Source: JBJFCE01 sp051888775
GTDB lineage: Bacteria; Bacillota; Clostridia; Lachnospirales; Lachnospiraceae
Direction: 5' to 3'
DNA: 40,941 nucleotides
NCBI GenBank assembly: GCA_051888775.1
Contig: JBJFCE010000069.1
Location: forward strand, 1 to 40,941
In this document: positions 15,797 to 23,522 of the stretch, in pieces
Numbering within the stretch: the first letter of the stretch is position 1
Layout of the letters: every line of letters begins with the position of its first letter
The notes under the pieces: model-generated
What the model saw: only the letters and a program-made list of their open reading frames with translations
The model's database searches: none
Told to the model about the DNA's origin: nothing
Made by a program: the position numbers and the translations under genes

Positions 15797-16003
15797 CGTT
15801 TGCAGCACTCAGCCGACAGGGCCTTCACGGTTCCCCACCAATAGATATGTCAGCGGCGGGCACGCTTTCGCTGCACTTCGTCCGTAGCGGTACATAAGGT
15901 GCCAAAATACGGCACCTAAGTACCGACGGACTCACAGCACCCACTGCCGACATATCTATCGGTGGGGAACCGTGAAGGTCCTGCCGGCTGAGTGCCGCAA
16001 ACG
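15797..16003. repeat. Family B hairpin element, copy B2 (complete)
   Basis: Arms of about 66 bases (15797-15863 and 15937-16003) are inverted copies with eight differences, all transitions, and no gaps. The apex is a nested palindrome: GTCCGT/ACGGAC, GGTAC/GTACC and GGTGCC/GGCACC around a 7-base loop. Six of the eight arm differences leave G-U pairs if read as minus-strand RNA, only two if plus-strand. The apex matches window bases 1-52. It fills the gap between the YczE-like and GH13 genes. Confidence 0.9.
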
Positions 16004-16049
16004 GAACATCTGCATACCTTTATAGGCAAACTGCTATTTAGTATTTTTA

Positions 16050-16712
16050 TCATGTTACGGATGTCTCTCCATCTTGGCAATCTTTTCCGAGAAGAAGCGG
16101 CGCGGATATATGCCGGTTAAAGAAGGCGATTACGGGTCCGAGACCGCATACGCAAAGTAACATACCAATTCCTACAACTCCGTGTGCAAGGAAGCATACA
16201 AGCGCGCAGGTACCGTCCGTCAGGATCCTGCATATGAAATACGGCATATGAAACCGTTCTCTCCCGATCACGGACAGGGAATCATACGGTGCAATTCCCG
16301 CATCCGAGGTCTGATATACAGAGCATGCAAAACCTGTTACGATCACGCCGATCACGGCAAGTAACAGCTTTTGCCACAGTGTCTCCGGTGCCCCAAAATT
16401 TGTGTGGATCAAGGGATATAACCAATCTACAATCGGACCGATCAAAAACCAGTTGACTAACGTTCCCGGACCGATATATTTTCTTCCCCAGATGATTTCA
16501 ATCAGAAACACGAAGCAGTTGATCAGGATCAGAAACATCCCGTAGCTGATTCCAATTACTGCCGCAAGCGCCATATTCATGCCCGTATAGGGGTCATTGC
16601 CTGTTCCCGACCACTTTAGGATACAGACGCCCAGTGACAGAATCAGATTTCCGATAAACATCCCTGCCCATCTTCTTGGCGTCAATTCCTTTATTCTATT
16701 TAAAAAGTCCAT
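16050..16712 (-). CDS. YczE/YyaS/YitT-family membrane protein
   Basis: A 220-residue integral membrane protein with about five to six hydrophobic segments. The pattern RRWAGMFIGNLILSLGVCIL and SGTGNDPYTGMN near the N-terminus, and TSDAGIAPYDSLSV near residue 135, are typical of the YczE/YitT group. Its biochemical function is not established. It starts 17 bases after the GH130 gene and is almost certainly cotranscribed with it, which makes a role in sugar or osmolyte handling possible but unproven. Confidence 0.88.
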   Translation of the reverse strand: MDFLNRIKELTPRRWAGMFIGNLILSLGVCILKWSGTGNDPYTGMNMALAAVIGISYGMFLILINCFVFLIEIIWGRKYIGPGTLVNWFLIGPIVDWLYPLIHTNFGAPETLWQKLLLAVIGVIVTGFACSVYQTSDAGIAPYDSLSVIGRERFHMPYFICRILTDGTCALVCFLAHGVVGIGMLLCVCGLGPVIAFFNRHISAPLLLGKDCQDGETSVT

Positions 16713-16729
16713 AGTTTCTTACCTGATTT

Positions 16730-17728
16730 CTATTGTTCGGACAGCGGATTTTCCTTCATATACCGTAATAGCTCATCCACCGTTGTAAATGCCATCCCGG
16801 TCACGGTATCCGCACATCCGTAATAAATCGTAATCCTGCCGGTTGCAGCATCCGTCAGCGTCGCACACGGAAATACAACATTAGGCACATCTCCGACGCA
16901 CTCGTAATATTCATAAGGTGCAAGAATATAATCTTTACTGCGGCAAAGTACTTTCCACGGCTCATCCCGATCCAGTAATGCCACACCCATACGATATACA
17001 AAGCCGTTGCAGGTCGTGATCACACCATGATAGATAAGCAACCATCCCTCATCCGTCTCAATCGGAACCGGTCCCGGTCCTATCTTTGTGCTCTGCCATG
17101 CAGACTCATCTCCCTTTACGGTACTCATCACATGCCTGTGATGCCCCCAGAACTCCAGATCCGGACTCTGACTGCAGAAAATATCCCCAAACGGCGTATG
17201 ACCCGTATCGGAAGGTCTGGACAGCATCATATAACGTCCGTTAATCTTTCTCGGGAACAGCACACCGTTTCTATTGTAGGGTAAAAAAGCATTCTCCAGT
17301 TGATAAAAGGTCTTGAAATCAAAAGTATATCCGATCCCGATCGTCGGTCCGTGATACCCGTTGCACCATGTAATATAATAGCGATCCTCAATAAAGCACA
17401 CACGCGGATCATAGCGATACTCGCGCTTTGTGATCTCCTGATCCTCTCCCTCAAAGGAAACCGGCTCCTCATTGATCTCCCAATGAATTCCGTCCTTGGA
17501 AAATCCCGCAAAAATATCCATGCTGACCGAACGGCTGTCACAACGGAACACCCCTGCAAATCCGTCTTCGAACGGAACTACCGCGCTGTTAAAAACACTG
17601 TTGGATCTTTTGATTGCATCCCTGCCGATGATTGGATTATCAGGGTAGCGCCACACCGGCATCTTATATCCTTCCGGCTTGTCCTGCCATGGAATGTTGG
17701 GCAGCTCTTTTCCGATAATTTTGCTCAT
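16730..17728 (-). CDS. GH130 beta-mannoside phosphorylase / glycosidase
   Basis: A 332-residue five-bladed beta-propeller enzyme of family GH130, most like the GH130_2 beta-1,4-mannooligosaccharide phosphorylases that release mannose 1-phosphate from beta-mannosides. Support comes from the start GKELPNIPWQDKPEGYKMPV, the conserved WRYPDNPIIGR, YDPRVCFIED and the phosphate-region block STKIGPGPVPIETDEGWL. It has no signal peptide. GGGAGG before the ATG at 17728 sets the start 12 codons inside the longest frame. It is cotranscribed with the YczE-like gene. Phosphorylase versus hydrolase activity is inferred from the subfamily resemblance. Confidence 0.9.
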   Translation of the reverse strand: MSKIIGKELPNIPWQDKPEGYKMPVWRYPDNPIIGRDAIKRSNSVFNSAVVPFEDGFAGVFRCDSRSVSMDIFAGFSKDGIHWEINEEPVSFEGEDQEITKREYRYDPRVCFIEDRYYITWCNGYHGPTIGIGYTFDFKTFYQLENAFLPYNRNGVLFPRKINGRYMMLSRPSDTGHTPFGDIFCSQSPDLEFWGHHRHVMSTVKGDESAWQSTKIGPGPVPIETDEGWLLIYHGVITTCNGFVYRMGVALLDRDEPWKVLCRSKDYILAPYEYYECVGDVPNVVFPCATLTDAATGRITIYYGCADTVTGMAFTTVDELLRYMKENPLSEQ

Positions 17729-17830
17729 ACGATACCTCCCGCTGATAGATTGTGGTATTATCATAACATTTCCATAGAAAAAATAATATGATAATTTTTG
17801 CAGGAAATTGTATAAATAGGGTTATAGGAC

Positions 17831-17879
17831 AAAAAAGCAGGCAACCGACTCATTCATAAAATAAGCCCACTGCCTGCTT
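17831..17879. terminator. Terminator downstream of the XRE regulator
   Basis: AAGCAGGCA at one end pairs with TGCCTGCTT at the other across about 27 bases; on the minus strand the stem is followed by TTTTTT. It separates the XRE gene from the GH130 promoter region. Confidence 0.8.
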
Positions 17880-17890
17880 GCCTCTATCCT

Positions 17891-18259
17891 CTAATCGTTA
17901 TAATGCTCCTGCTTAATCTTCTTTTCCACTTTAGTGATCAGACTCTCGTAGTAACGCAACAGATCCGGCACCATCCGAATCTCCGTATCCGAAAAGTTTT
18001 CCAATATCGCAAAGATTTCATTGTCATAAACGACTCTGGATTTTGTAACACTCTCACACAGAAATTCATCCACACTGGAATCCAGTGCATTGGAAATATC
18101 GACCAGTTTTTCCAGTCCGACCTTGGTTCTTGCATTTTCAATGTTACTGATATGCTGAACCGATAAGTCAACTCTTTCAGCCAGGTCTGCCTGAGACATT
18201 TTCATCGTTTTTCTTTTTGCCCGCACTCTCAGCCCCAGAGCCTTGTAATCAACCGCCAT
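17891..18259 (-). CDS. XRE-family helix-turn-helix regulator
   Basis: A 122-residue Cro/CI-type DNA-binding protein. The HTH spans about residues 8-65 (LRVRAKRKTMKMSQADLAERV then LSVQHISNIENARTKVGLEKL). The C-terminal 50 residues are helical and probably mediate dimerisation. No ligand-binding or peptidase domain is seen. It ends at its own terminator (17831-17879) and starts about 85 bases after the pepT stop. Target genes are not evident; the neighbouring GH130 operon is a candidate by position only. Confidence 0.9.
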   Translation of the reverse strand: MAVDYKALGLRVRAKRKTMKMSQADLAERVDLSVQHISNIENARTKVGLEKLVDISNALDSSVDEFLCESVTKSRVVYDNEIFAILENFSDTEIRMVPDLLRYYESLITKVEKKIKQEHYND

Positions 18260-18344
18260 ACAGCACCTACTTTACGCATACTCACTTGCTACAATTATAT
18301 AGGTTTATTTTACTAATATGGTCGATCGAATTGAATCTATTCTG

Positions 18345-19598
18345 TCAATACTTTATTTCATCAATTATATTATCAGGCACAACATTTCCGCAGGCAAGCC
18401 TGATCAATACTTCTACCATTCGCTCCATGTCCTGCACACAGATATATTCGTACCTGCTGTGATAATTTCTGCCTCCCGTGCACAGATTCGGACAGGGAAG
18501 CCCCATATAAGAAAGTCTGGCGCCATCCGTACCGCCCCTGATCGGAACAACCTTCGGCAAAATTCCAAGCGATATCATTGCCTCCTTTGCATGCCCGATC
18601 AACTCCATATGCGGCTCGATCTTTTCCCGCATATTATAGTAAGAGTCTTTACACTCTACCGTGACAAGCTCCTTTCCGTAGTGCGCATTCACCTGACGTG
18701 CCGCCTCCCGCATCGTCTCCTTACGCTTTTCAAAAAGCTCTCCGGAATGATCTCTGATCAGATAAGACAGATATGCCTTTTCTACTCCGCCGCTCATACT
18801 GCACAAATGATAAAAGCCTTCATACCCTTCCGTTTCTTCTGGAACCTCATGCGCCGGCAATAATGCATGATATTCCATAGCAACGCGCTGTGCATTGATC
18901 ATCTTGCCCTTGGCATCCCCCGGATGGACATTTCTGCCATCAACTGTCACAAGCGCTCCGGCAGCGTTAAAATTCTCGTATTCAATCTCGCCTAGTGCTC
19001 CTCCGTCCACGGTATATGCTACATCCGCATCAAATGTTTCAAGGTCAAAAAAATCCGTTCCGCAGCCGATTTCCTCATCCGGAGTAAAGGCAAGGCGTAT
19101 TTCTCCATGTAGTACCTCCGGATGCTTTACCAGATATGCAGCCATAGACATGATCTCGGCAATTCCCGCCTTATCGTCTGCACCAAGCAGAGTAGTTCCG
19201 TCGGTTACGATCAGATCTTTCCCCCGATAGGCAGATACCTCTCGAAGCTCCGATACCCGCATGACAATATCCTGTTCTTCATTCAACAAAATATCCCCAC
19301 CGTCATAATTTTCTATCCGGCGTGCTTTTACATTCGCACCGCTGACCTCCGGTGAAGTGTCCATATGCGCGATAAAACCAAGCTTTTGTTCCTCTCTGTC
19401 ATTTCCCGGAATCTTCGCATAAACATAGCAATGCTCCGTATCATAAGTAACATCCGCAATTCCCATTTCTTTTAGCTGCTCTGTCAAAAGTTTTGCCAGC
19501 ACATGCTGCTTTGCAGTCGAAGGATGCGTATCCGTATGTTCATCGGATTGTGTATCAATCCGCACATATTCCAAAAAACGCTCTATAACATCCGACAT
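18345..19598 (-). CDS. pepT: Peptidase T (tripeptide aminopeptidase, M20B)
   Basis: A cytoplasmic zinc aminopeptidase that removes the N-terminal residue of tripeptides. The 417 residues are the usual length. Metal and catalytic motifs: AHMDTSPE near residue 79, LLGADDKAG near 136, TPDEEIGCG near 170, and RGGTDGARLSYMGLP near 373. AGAGAGG precedes the ATG. It starts 30 bases after the C_GCAxxG_C_C gene and is probably cotranscribed. This is the second M20 peptidase of the window after pepD. Confidence 0.96.
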   Translation of the reverse strand: MSDVIERFLEYVRIDTQSDEHTDTHPSTAKQHVLAKLLTEQLKEMGIADVTYDTEHCYVYAKIPGNDREEQKLGFIAHMDTSPEVSGANVKARRIENYDGGDILLNEEQDIVMRVSELREVSAYRGKDLIVTDGTTLLGADDKAGIAEIMSMAAYLVKHPEVLHGEIRLAFTPDEEIGCGTDFFDLETFDADVAYTVDGGALGEIEYENFNAAGALVTVDGRNVHPGDAKGKMINAQRVAMEYHALLPAHEVPEETEGYEGFYHLCSMSGGVEKAYLSYLIRDHSGELFEKRKETMREAARQVNAHYGKELVTVECKDSYYNMREKIEPHMELIGHAKEAMISLGILPKVVPIRGGTDGARLSYMGLPCPNLCTGGRNYHSRYEYICVQDMERMVEVLIRLACGNVVPDNIIDEIKY

Positions 19599-19628
19599 CT
19601 CTGTATCCTCTCTCTTCCAACCGATATT

Positions 19629-20135
19629 TCAGACACATCCGTTACCGTTTTCTTCCACAGTATTCCCTGACTGTGTGCAAAATAATTCCGGCAACAGCAT
19701 TTCTTCCACCAGTCTTGCCGCACAGGCTACCAGATGACTGCACGGTCTTGACGCATAGTACTGCGCGGTTCTGGCAGACGGTGCCGCGCTCTGCTCCCTC
19801 TCCTTGATTCCGAGCAATTCCCGACAGATGATCGTTCCCTGCTCTTTTTGAAAAGCATCAGCAAGACTTCTTACTTTTTCATAATTATAGGTCTTTGCTT
19901 CTTCATTCTCCGGCTCCGTATTACCGCACTGCAGTCCGGTCAAAAGTGCCATTGCAGATACCGTTCCGCATACCTCGCGCATTCTGCCGATCCCGCCGCC
20001 CATAGAGCAGGACAGCTTCAGTGCAGTCTCCCGGTCCATACCGAGCAGATCCGCATAGGTTACAAATACCGACTGGCAACAGTTAAAGCCTGATTCAAAG
20101 GTGGCTACCGCCTGTTTTACACGACTCTCCATCAT
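19629..20135 (-). CDS. C_GCAxxG_C_C family protein
   Basis: A 168-residue protein of the C_GCAxxG_C_C family (often annotated as a putative redox-active protein). The defining cysteines lie in GFNCCQSV near residue 18, LSCSMGGGIGRMREVCGTVS near 40-60, GLQCGN near 70, ICRELLG and the C-terminal CSHLVACAARLV. They are thought to bind metal or take part in redox chemistry; the true role is unknown. AAGGAG precedes two adjacent ATG codons; the first is used. Probably cotranscribed with pepT. Confidence 0.88.
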   Translation of the reverse strand: MMESRVKQAVATFESGFNCCQSVFVTYADLLGMDRETALKLSCSMGGGIGRMREVCGTVSAMALLTGLQCGNTEPENEEAKTYNYEKVRSLADAFQKEQGTIICRELLGIKEREQSAAPSARTAQYYASRPCSHLVACAARLVEEMLLPELFCTQSGNTVEENGNGCV

Positions 20136-20230
20136 CTTTCTCCTTATTGATCTTACGCATGCTTTCAGTCAGGTAGCTGCTTATGTGCAAAAGCTCTACC
20201 ATACCTATAACCGAAAAGCTGATTACATAT

Positions 20231-20284
20231 AAAAGGAGCTGTCACCTGAGATCTAACCCAATCTGTATGGTCGACAACTCCTTT
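20231..20284. terminator. Terminator downstream of the S24-like regulator
   Basis: AAAGGAG-TTGTCGACC pairs imperfectly with GGTGACAGCTCCTTTT. The outer GGAGCTGTCAC motif resembles the base of the family C hairpins, so it may be a reduced relative. Confidence 0.7.
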
Positions 20285-20292
20285 GAAAACTT

Positions 20293-20979
20293 CTATGTTC
20301 TTAAAACGCCGATGCATGTACCGATATATTCGATCTGATCCAAACTCTTTACAACAATATCCTTTCCCGTTTTATGCAGGCACTTTAATCTGTATTGCCC
20401 CTCTTCTTCAACATATTTACGGATATACGACTTGGTATCTTTATAAAACACTCCACATTCGCCGTTTGCAGGAAAGTAATTTGCCAATAAAATAATATCG
20501 TCTTTAAAGTAAACCGGTACAAGATCGTTTGTCGTAACCTTAATTGCCGTAAACGCATTATCAACCGCTGTTTCTATTTCTACCGTTTCACATCTGTCAT
20601 ATATGATACCTTCATTTATATTTCCGTGTGGAACCAAACATGGTATTTTATGCTTTTTCAAAGACTCACGCTCTGCTTTTACCGTAACTGCTTCATACTT
20701 TGCAACAAGCTCTATAATACTCTTTCCATGCCTTCCACAGGTGCGGTAATACTGAATGACTGCCCGCTCTTCTTTTGAATTTGAATAACAGCCCATTAAC
20801 TCATTTACACTCATATGAAGTGCATTCGACATCTGCAATATGGTTGAAACTTTCGGGTCCGTTGTTTTTCCGTAAAAGATATTTTTTACCGTTTCAAGCG
20901 GCAGATCACACATTTCCGAAAATTCACTTATGGAGATTCCTCTGTCATTCAATATTTCGCGTAATCGTTCTCCCAACAT
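20293..20979 (-). CDS. XRE/S24-like repressor lacking the catalytic serine
   Basis: A 228-residue protein with an N-terminal Cro/CI-type HTH (about residues 1-60, GISISEFSEMCDLPLETVKN) and a C-terminal LexA/CI-type S24 fold (about 130-228). Where self-cleaving repressors have Ser-Met-x-Pro, this protein has TNDLVPVYFKDD, with Asp in the serine position. The later YKDTKSYIRKY region keeps lysines. It is therefore probably a non-cleaving repressor that keeps the fold for dimerisation or ligand sensing. AAGGTG supports the start. It is divergent from the Spo0A-C gene and shares a regulatory region with a 0A box. Its targets are unknown. Confidence 0.85.
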   Translation of the reverse strand: MLGERLREILNDRGISISEFSEMCDLPLETVKNIFYGKTTDPKVSTILQMSNALHMSVNELMGCYSNSKEERAVIQYYRTCGRHGKSIIELVAKYEAVTVKAERESLKKHKIPCLVPHGNINEGIIYDRCETVEIETAVDNAFTAIKVTTNDLVPVYFKDDIILLANYFPANGECGVFYKDTKSYIRKYVEEEGQYRLKCLHKTGKDIVVKSLDQIEYIGTCIGVLRT

Positions 20980-21017
20980 CCTATATCACCTTGTCTTTCA
21001 TGACACAAAACATCCAT

Positions 21018-21061
21018 CTTTCGACAAAAGTAATGTTATACTTGATATTTTTAAATGTCAA
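21018..21061. promoter_or_regulatory. 0A-type box within the divergent S24 / Spo0A-C promoter region
   Basis: On the minus strand 21029-21018 reads TTTTGTCGAAAG, which contains the Spo0A-box core TGTCGAA. The S24-like gene has a TTGACA at 21061-21056, with TATAAC at 21040-21035 (15-base spacing) or TAACAT at 21038-21033 (17-base spacing). The box therefore lies at the expected transcription start of that gene. A Spo0A-type domain is encoded by the divergent gene. Binding is inferred. Confidence 0.7.
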
Positions 21062-21119
21062 GATTCAGACTATTATTTTAATGTAAATAATTTTTGTTTT
21101 GTGACGCAGGAGGAAAAAA

Positions 21120-21518
21120 ATGAACGCACTAACGTATCAAGAAACAAGCAGCAAAAACATTGTAGCATTTCAAATGGAAACAAGTCGGTTGCACGAATTA
21201 TTACTGACAATAGGAATACCGCCAAATCTATACGGCTACCGCTATATTATGTATTGTCTGGAACTTATTTCAACCAATCCGGAATATCTGAAACATATAA
21301 CCAAAGGACTGTATATTGATGTAGCAAGACATTTTAAAACAACACCTTCCGGAATCGAAAGGGCAATTCGGCATGCCATTAACAGAACCTGGATGTATGG
21401 GAATCTGGACTTTATAAATCGTCTGTTTGTAAATTCGATCAGATCCGATAAAGGTGTTCCGACAAACACGGCATTTCTTGCACGCCTTTATTACTACATC
21501 ATCAACATGGATAACTGA
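21120..21518 (+). CDS. Stand-alone Spo0A C-terminal DNA-binding domain protein
   Basis: A 132-residue protein matching only the effector domain of the sporulation regulator Spo0A. The diagnostic stretch is ITKGLYIDVARHFKTTPSGI followed by ERAIRHAINRTWMYGN (the recognition-helix region) and KGVPTNTAFLARL. No receiver domain and no phosphorylatable Asp are present, so it cannot be switched by phosphorelay as Spo0A is. AGGAGG lies seven bases before the ATG. A 0A-type box in its promoter region suggests autoregulation and control of the divergent S24-like gene. It may compete with true Spo0A. It is followed by hairpin C2. Confidence 0.88.
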   Translation: MNALTYQETSSKNIVAFQMETSRLHELLLTIGIPPNLYGYRYIMYCLELISTNPEYLKHITKGLYIDVARHFKTTPSGIERAIRHAINRTWMYGNLDFINRLFVNSIRSDKGVPTNTAFLARLYYYIINMDN

Positions 21519-21564
21519 TACCTTCTCGGTATATGTCAAATAACAGAACTCAATCATAAAAAGG

Positions 21565-21694
21565 GGCTGCGCCAAGCCAGATTTCTGCTTCATGCCGGTA
21601 ACCACACAAATTTACCCGGCTCACGCTCCTGATACTTTCATAAATTTGTGTAGTTACCGGCATGGAGCAGGAATTCTGTTTTGGATAACAGCCC
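21565..21694. repeat. Family C hairpin element, copy C2
   Basis: Arms of about 50-55 bases surround the conserved 26-base loop at 21615-21640 (CCCGGCTCACGCTCCTGATA and the following bases). The apical stem ACAAATTTA/TAAATTTGT and the outer GGGGCTG/CAGCCCC are shared with the other copies; the middle is divergent, with a two-base length difference between arms. On the minus strand it ends in TTTTT, so it can terminate the SEC-C gene. It sits between convergent genes. Confidence 0.85.
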
Positions 21695-21759
21695 CTTCTC
21701 CATATTCATATTTTCATTTTATTCTACCCTGACAGAGCAAGGCAAAACGCCACATAAAA

Positions 21760-22263
21760 TTAACGTCTTCCACAGCACTTTTTATACTTCTTGCCACTGC
21801 CGCAGGGACACGGATCATTCGGATATACCTTCGCCTCTTTGCGGATCGTCGTAGAAGATTTCTGCTCTTTATAGAGTGCTTTTCTCTTATCTTCGTCAAA
21901 GATATCATTCCACTGCTCCAAATCATACAACCAGTCCGCACCGGCTGCTACCATGTTCTTATATAACAGCTCTTTATCGAAGCCAAGGCTTACCTCTGTA
22001 TCCTCTTCCATCTCCTCAATCGGATTAGGTATCTTTAAGCTGTCATTGATTCCGTCCAGGAATCCTGTCATAGTCATAACATCCACGTTATATTTTTCGG
22101 CAAGCTCTTTTACCGTTCCCTTTACTTCCTCATCGGGATTTGCCAGAAGCTGCGCATAGATTTCCTTTTCTTTCTGAAAATATGCATTCCACAGATTCTG
22201 CAGCTCTCCCCTGTCAGCGGTCTCAGAATATGCCGTTTTTCTCCACTTTTCCAATAAAGTCAT
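21760..22263 (-). CDS. SEC-C motif protein
   Basis: A 167-residue protein ending in the zinc-binding SEC-C motif PNDPCPCGSGKKYKKCCGRR, with Cys-x-Cys and Cys-Cys ligands. SEC-C motifs occur at the end of SecA and in many small proteins of unknown function. The rest is acidic and helical with no recognised domain: EKWRKTAYSETADRGELQN and an internal NVDVMTMTGFLDGIND block that recurs in similar Clostridia proteins. The start at 22263 is chosen because GGATGG stands about seven bases before it; an ATG at 22284 has no ribosome binding site. Role unknown; protein quality control or binding is a guess. Confidence 0.8.
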   Translation of the reverse strand: MTLLEKWRKTAYSETADRGELQNLWNAYFQKEKEIYAQLLANPDEEVKGTVKELAEKYNVDVMTMTGFLDGINDSLKIPNPIEEMEEDTEVSLGFDKELLYKNMVAAGADWLYDLEQWNDIFDEDKRKALYKEQKSSTTIRKEAKVYPNDPCPCGSGKKYKKCCGRR

Positions 22264-22547
22264 GTTCTTTCCATCCTTCTTCATTACGTTTTATTAAGAA
22301 CCTTTCGGTCCATACATGCATATAGTATATAACACTTCTATATGAAATTCAAAAACTTTTTAAAAAAGTTGCAAAATGACTGTATAAGCAAAAAAAAGCA
22401 CGTCAATACTATGATTAATCATTGGACCCCCTCCATTGATGATTCTACACAAGAGAAACAATAATTTTATCCTCCCCTTTATCGGCAGCTTCTTTCGGGG
22501 TATCCCGGAAGGGGCTGCTTTTGTACGTAAAAGTACAGCTGCGCCTG

Positions 22548-22771
22548 AAAACAAGCCTGTTGCGAGGGGCGCGTTCTGACGGATGTTAGCTTTCGGCACG
22601 GGATATATTACGGTCTTTGGCACGTTCTCACTCCGTGAAAAACGCAGCGGTCACTAGGCTCGAAAATACCTCGCCAAGTGCCGGCGTTTTTCAAGGGCCG
22701 CAGACCGCAATATATCTCGTAGCCGAAAGCCAACATCCGTCAGAACGCTCCCTCGCAACAGGCTTGTTTTG
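22548..22771. repeat. Family A hairpin element, copy A2 (core inverted)
   Basis: Arms of about 72 bases (22548-22619 and 22698-22771) are inverted copies with a few substitutions and two one- or two-base indels. The core at 22620-22697, read on the minus strand, is nearly identical to A1. The arms are unlike those of A1, but the 11-16 bases next to the core resemble those of A3. Confidence 0.88.
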
Positions 22772-22852
22772 TATATTGCAATTTTATTTTTGCAATTGTA
22801 TTCCCATGATCATATCTTCTAGAAATAGCTTTCTTATAATATTACATGTAGG

Positions 22853-23007
22853 AAAAGCCGCCGCGCAGGGAATGATATTGCGGTCTGCGGTCCTTGAAAA
22901 GCGCCGGCACTTGGCGAGGTCCTTTCGAGCCTAGTGTCCGCTGCGCTTTTCACGGAGTGAGAACGTGCCGCAGACCGCAATATCATTCCCTGCACGGCGG
23001 CGTCTTT
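22853..23007. repeat. Family A hairpin element, copy A3
   Basis: Shorter arms (about 34 bases, 22857-22890 and 22967-23001) pair with a single difference. The core at 22890-22966 is in the same orientation as A1 and opposite to A2. A one-base-shorter GAAAAGCG replaces GAAAAACG of A1 at its start. Confidence 0.88.
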
Positions 23008-23124
23008 AGGCTAGACTATTGCCAAACTATCACCCACCCGTTTTATTGCCATTTTTACACGAACATGCTACAATAAATAACATATCAGTTCCATTGCACG
23101 AACAACGAAACGGAGGAATCTTTT

Positions 23125-23448
23125 ATGCAGGAGAAAAAAAGCGGAAAGAGCAAGCAGATCGCTGCCATTATCGGTATTGTTTTACTGGTCGGCATGTATA
23201 TCATGACTCTGGTATTCGCCTTCTGCCGTTTTCCCGGTGCAGACAGACTGTTTATGGCAAGCCTGTTTTCCACAATCCTCATTCCGATTCTGATCTGGGT
23301 CTATATCTGGATTTATGGCATGGTGACCCGCAAGAAAACAGTTGCTACCGTCTTTCCGGACGCACCGACGGAAGAAGAGATTTTGGAAGCGAAACTGCAT
23401 CAGTGCGAGAGTACTTCGGAATCCGATGACGATAAAAAAGAAGTGTGA
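23125..23448 (+). CDS. Small membrane protein of unknown function
   Basis: A 107-residue protein with two predicted membrane helices (about residues 11-33, IAAIIGIVLLVGMYIMTLVF, and 43-66, LFSTILIPILIWVYIWIYGM), a basic N-terminus and an acidic C-terminal tail (DAPTEEEILEAKLHQ). GGAGG lies about seven bases before the ATG. No family is recognised. Its stop codon lies inside the stem of a strong terminator, so it forms a single-gene unit downstream of hairpin A3. Confidence 0.78.
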   Translation: MQEKKSGKSKQIAAIIGIVLLVGMYIMTLVFAFCRFPGADRLFMASLFSTILIPILIWVYIWIYGMVTRKKTVATVFPDAPTEEEILEAKLHQCESTSESDDDKKEV

Positions 23449-23469
23449 TTTTAATCACACTTCTTTTTT
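23434..23469. terminator. Bidirectional terminator overlapping a stop codon
   Basis: AAAAAAGAAGTGTGATT and AATCACACTTCTTTTTT form a nearly perfect symmetrical hairpin. It includes the last codons and stop of the preceding small membrane gene and serves the gene at 23523-23930 from the other side. Confidence 0.92.
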
Positions 23470-23522
23470 ATACATCCGGCAATTTTCTAACCTTACCATA
23501 AACCAGCAAAAAGCAACAGCAT

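Larger units (their letters stand above)
22264..23124. other. Repeat-filled intergenic region
   Basis: This 861-base gap between divergent genes holds two family A hairpins (22548-22771 and 22853-23007) with cores in opposite orientation, a small hairpin near 22530 (TGTAC/GTACA), and about 80 AT-rich bases between the elements. An 87-codon frame at 22360-22623 crosses the left arm and core and is judged spurious. I see no convincing gene. Confidence 0.7.

Noticed and set aside
22360..22623. 87-codon minus-strand frame
   Set aside because: It runs through the left arm and core edge of hairpin A2, has no ribosome binding site and no recognisable features.
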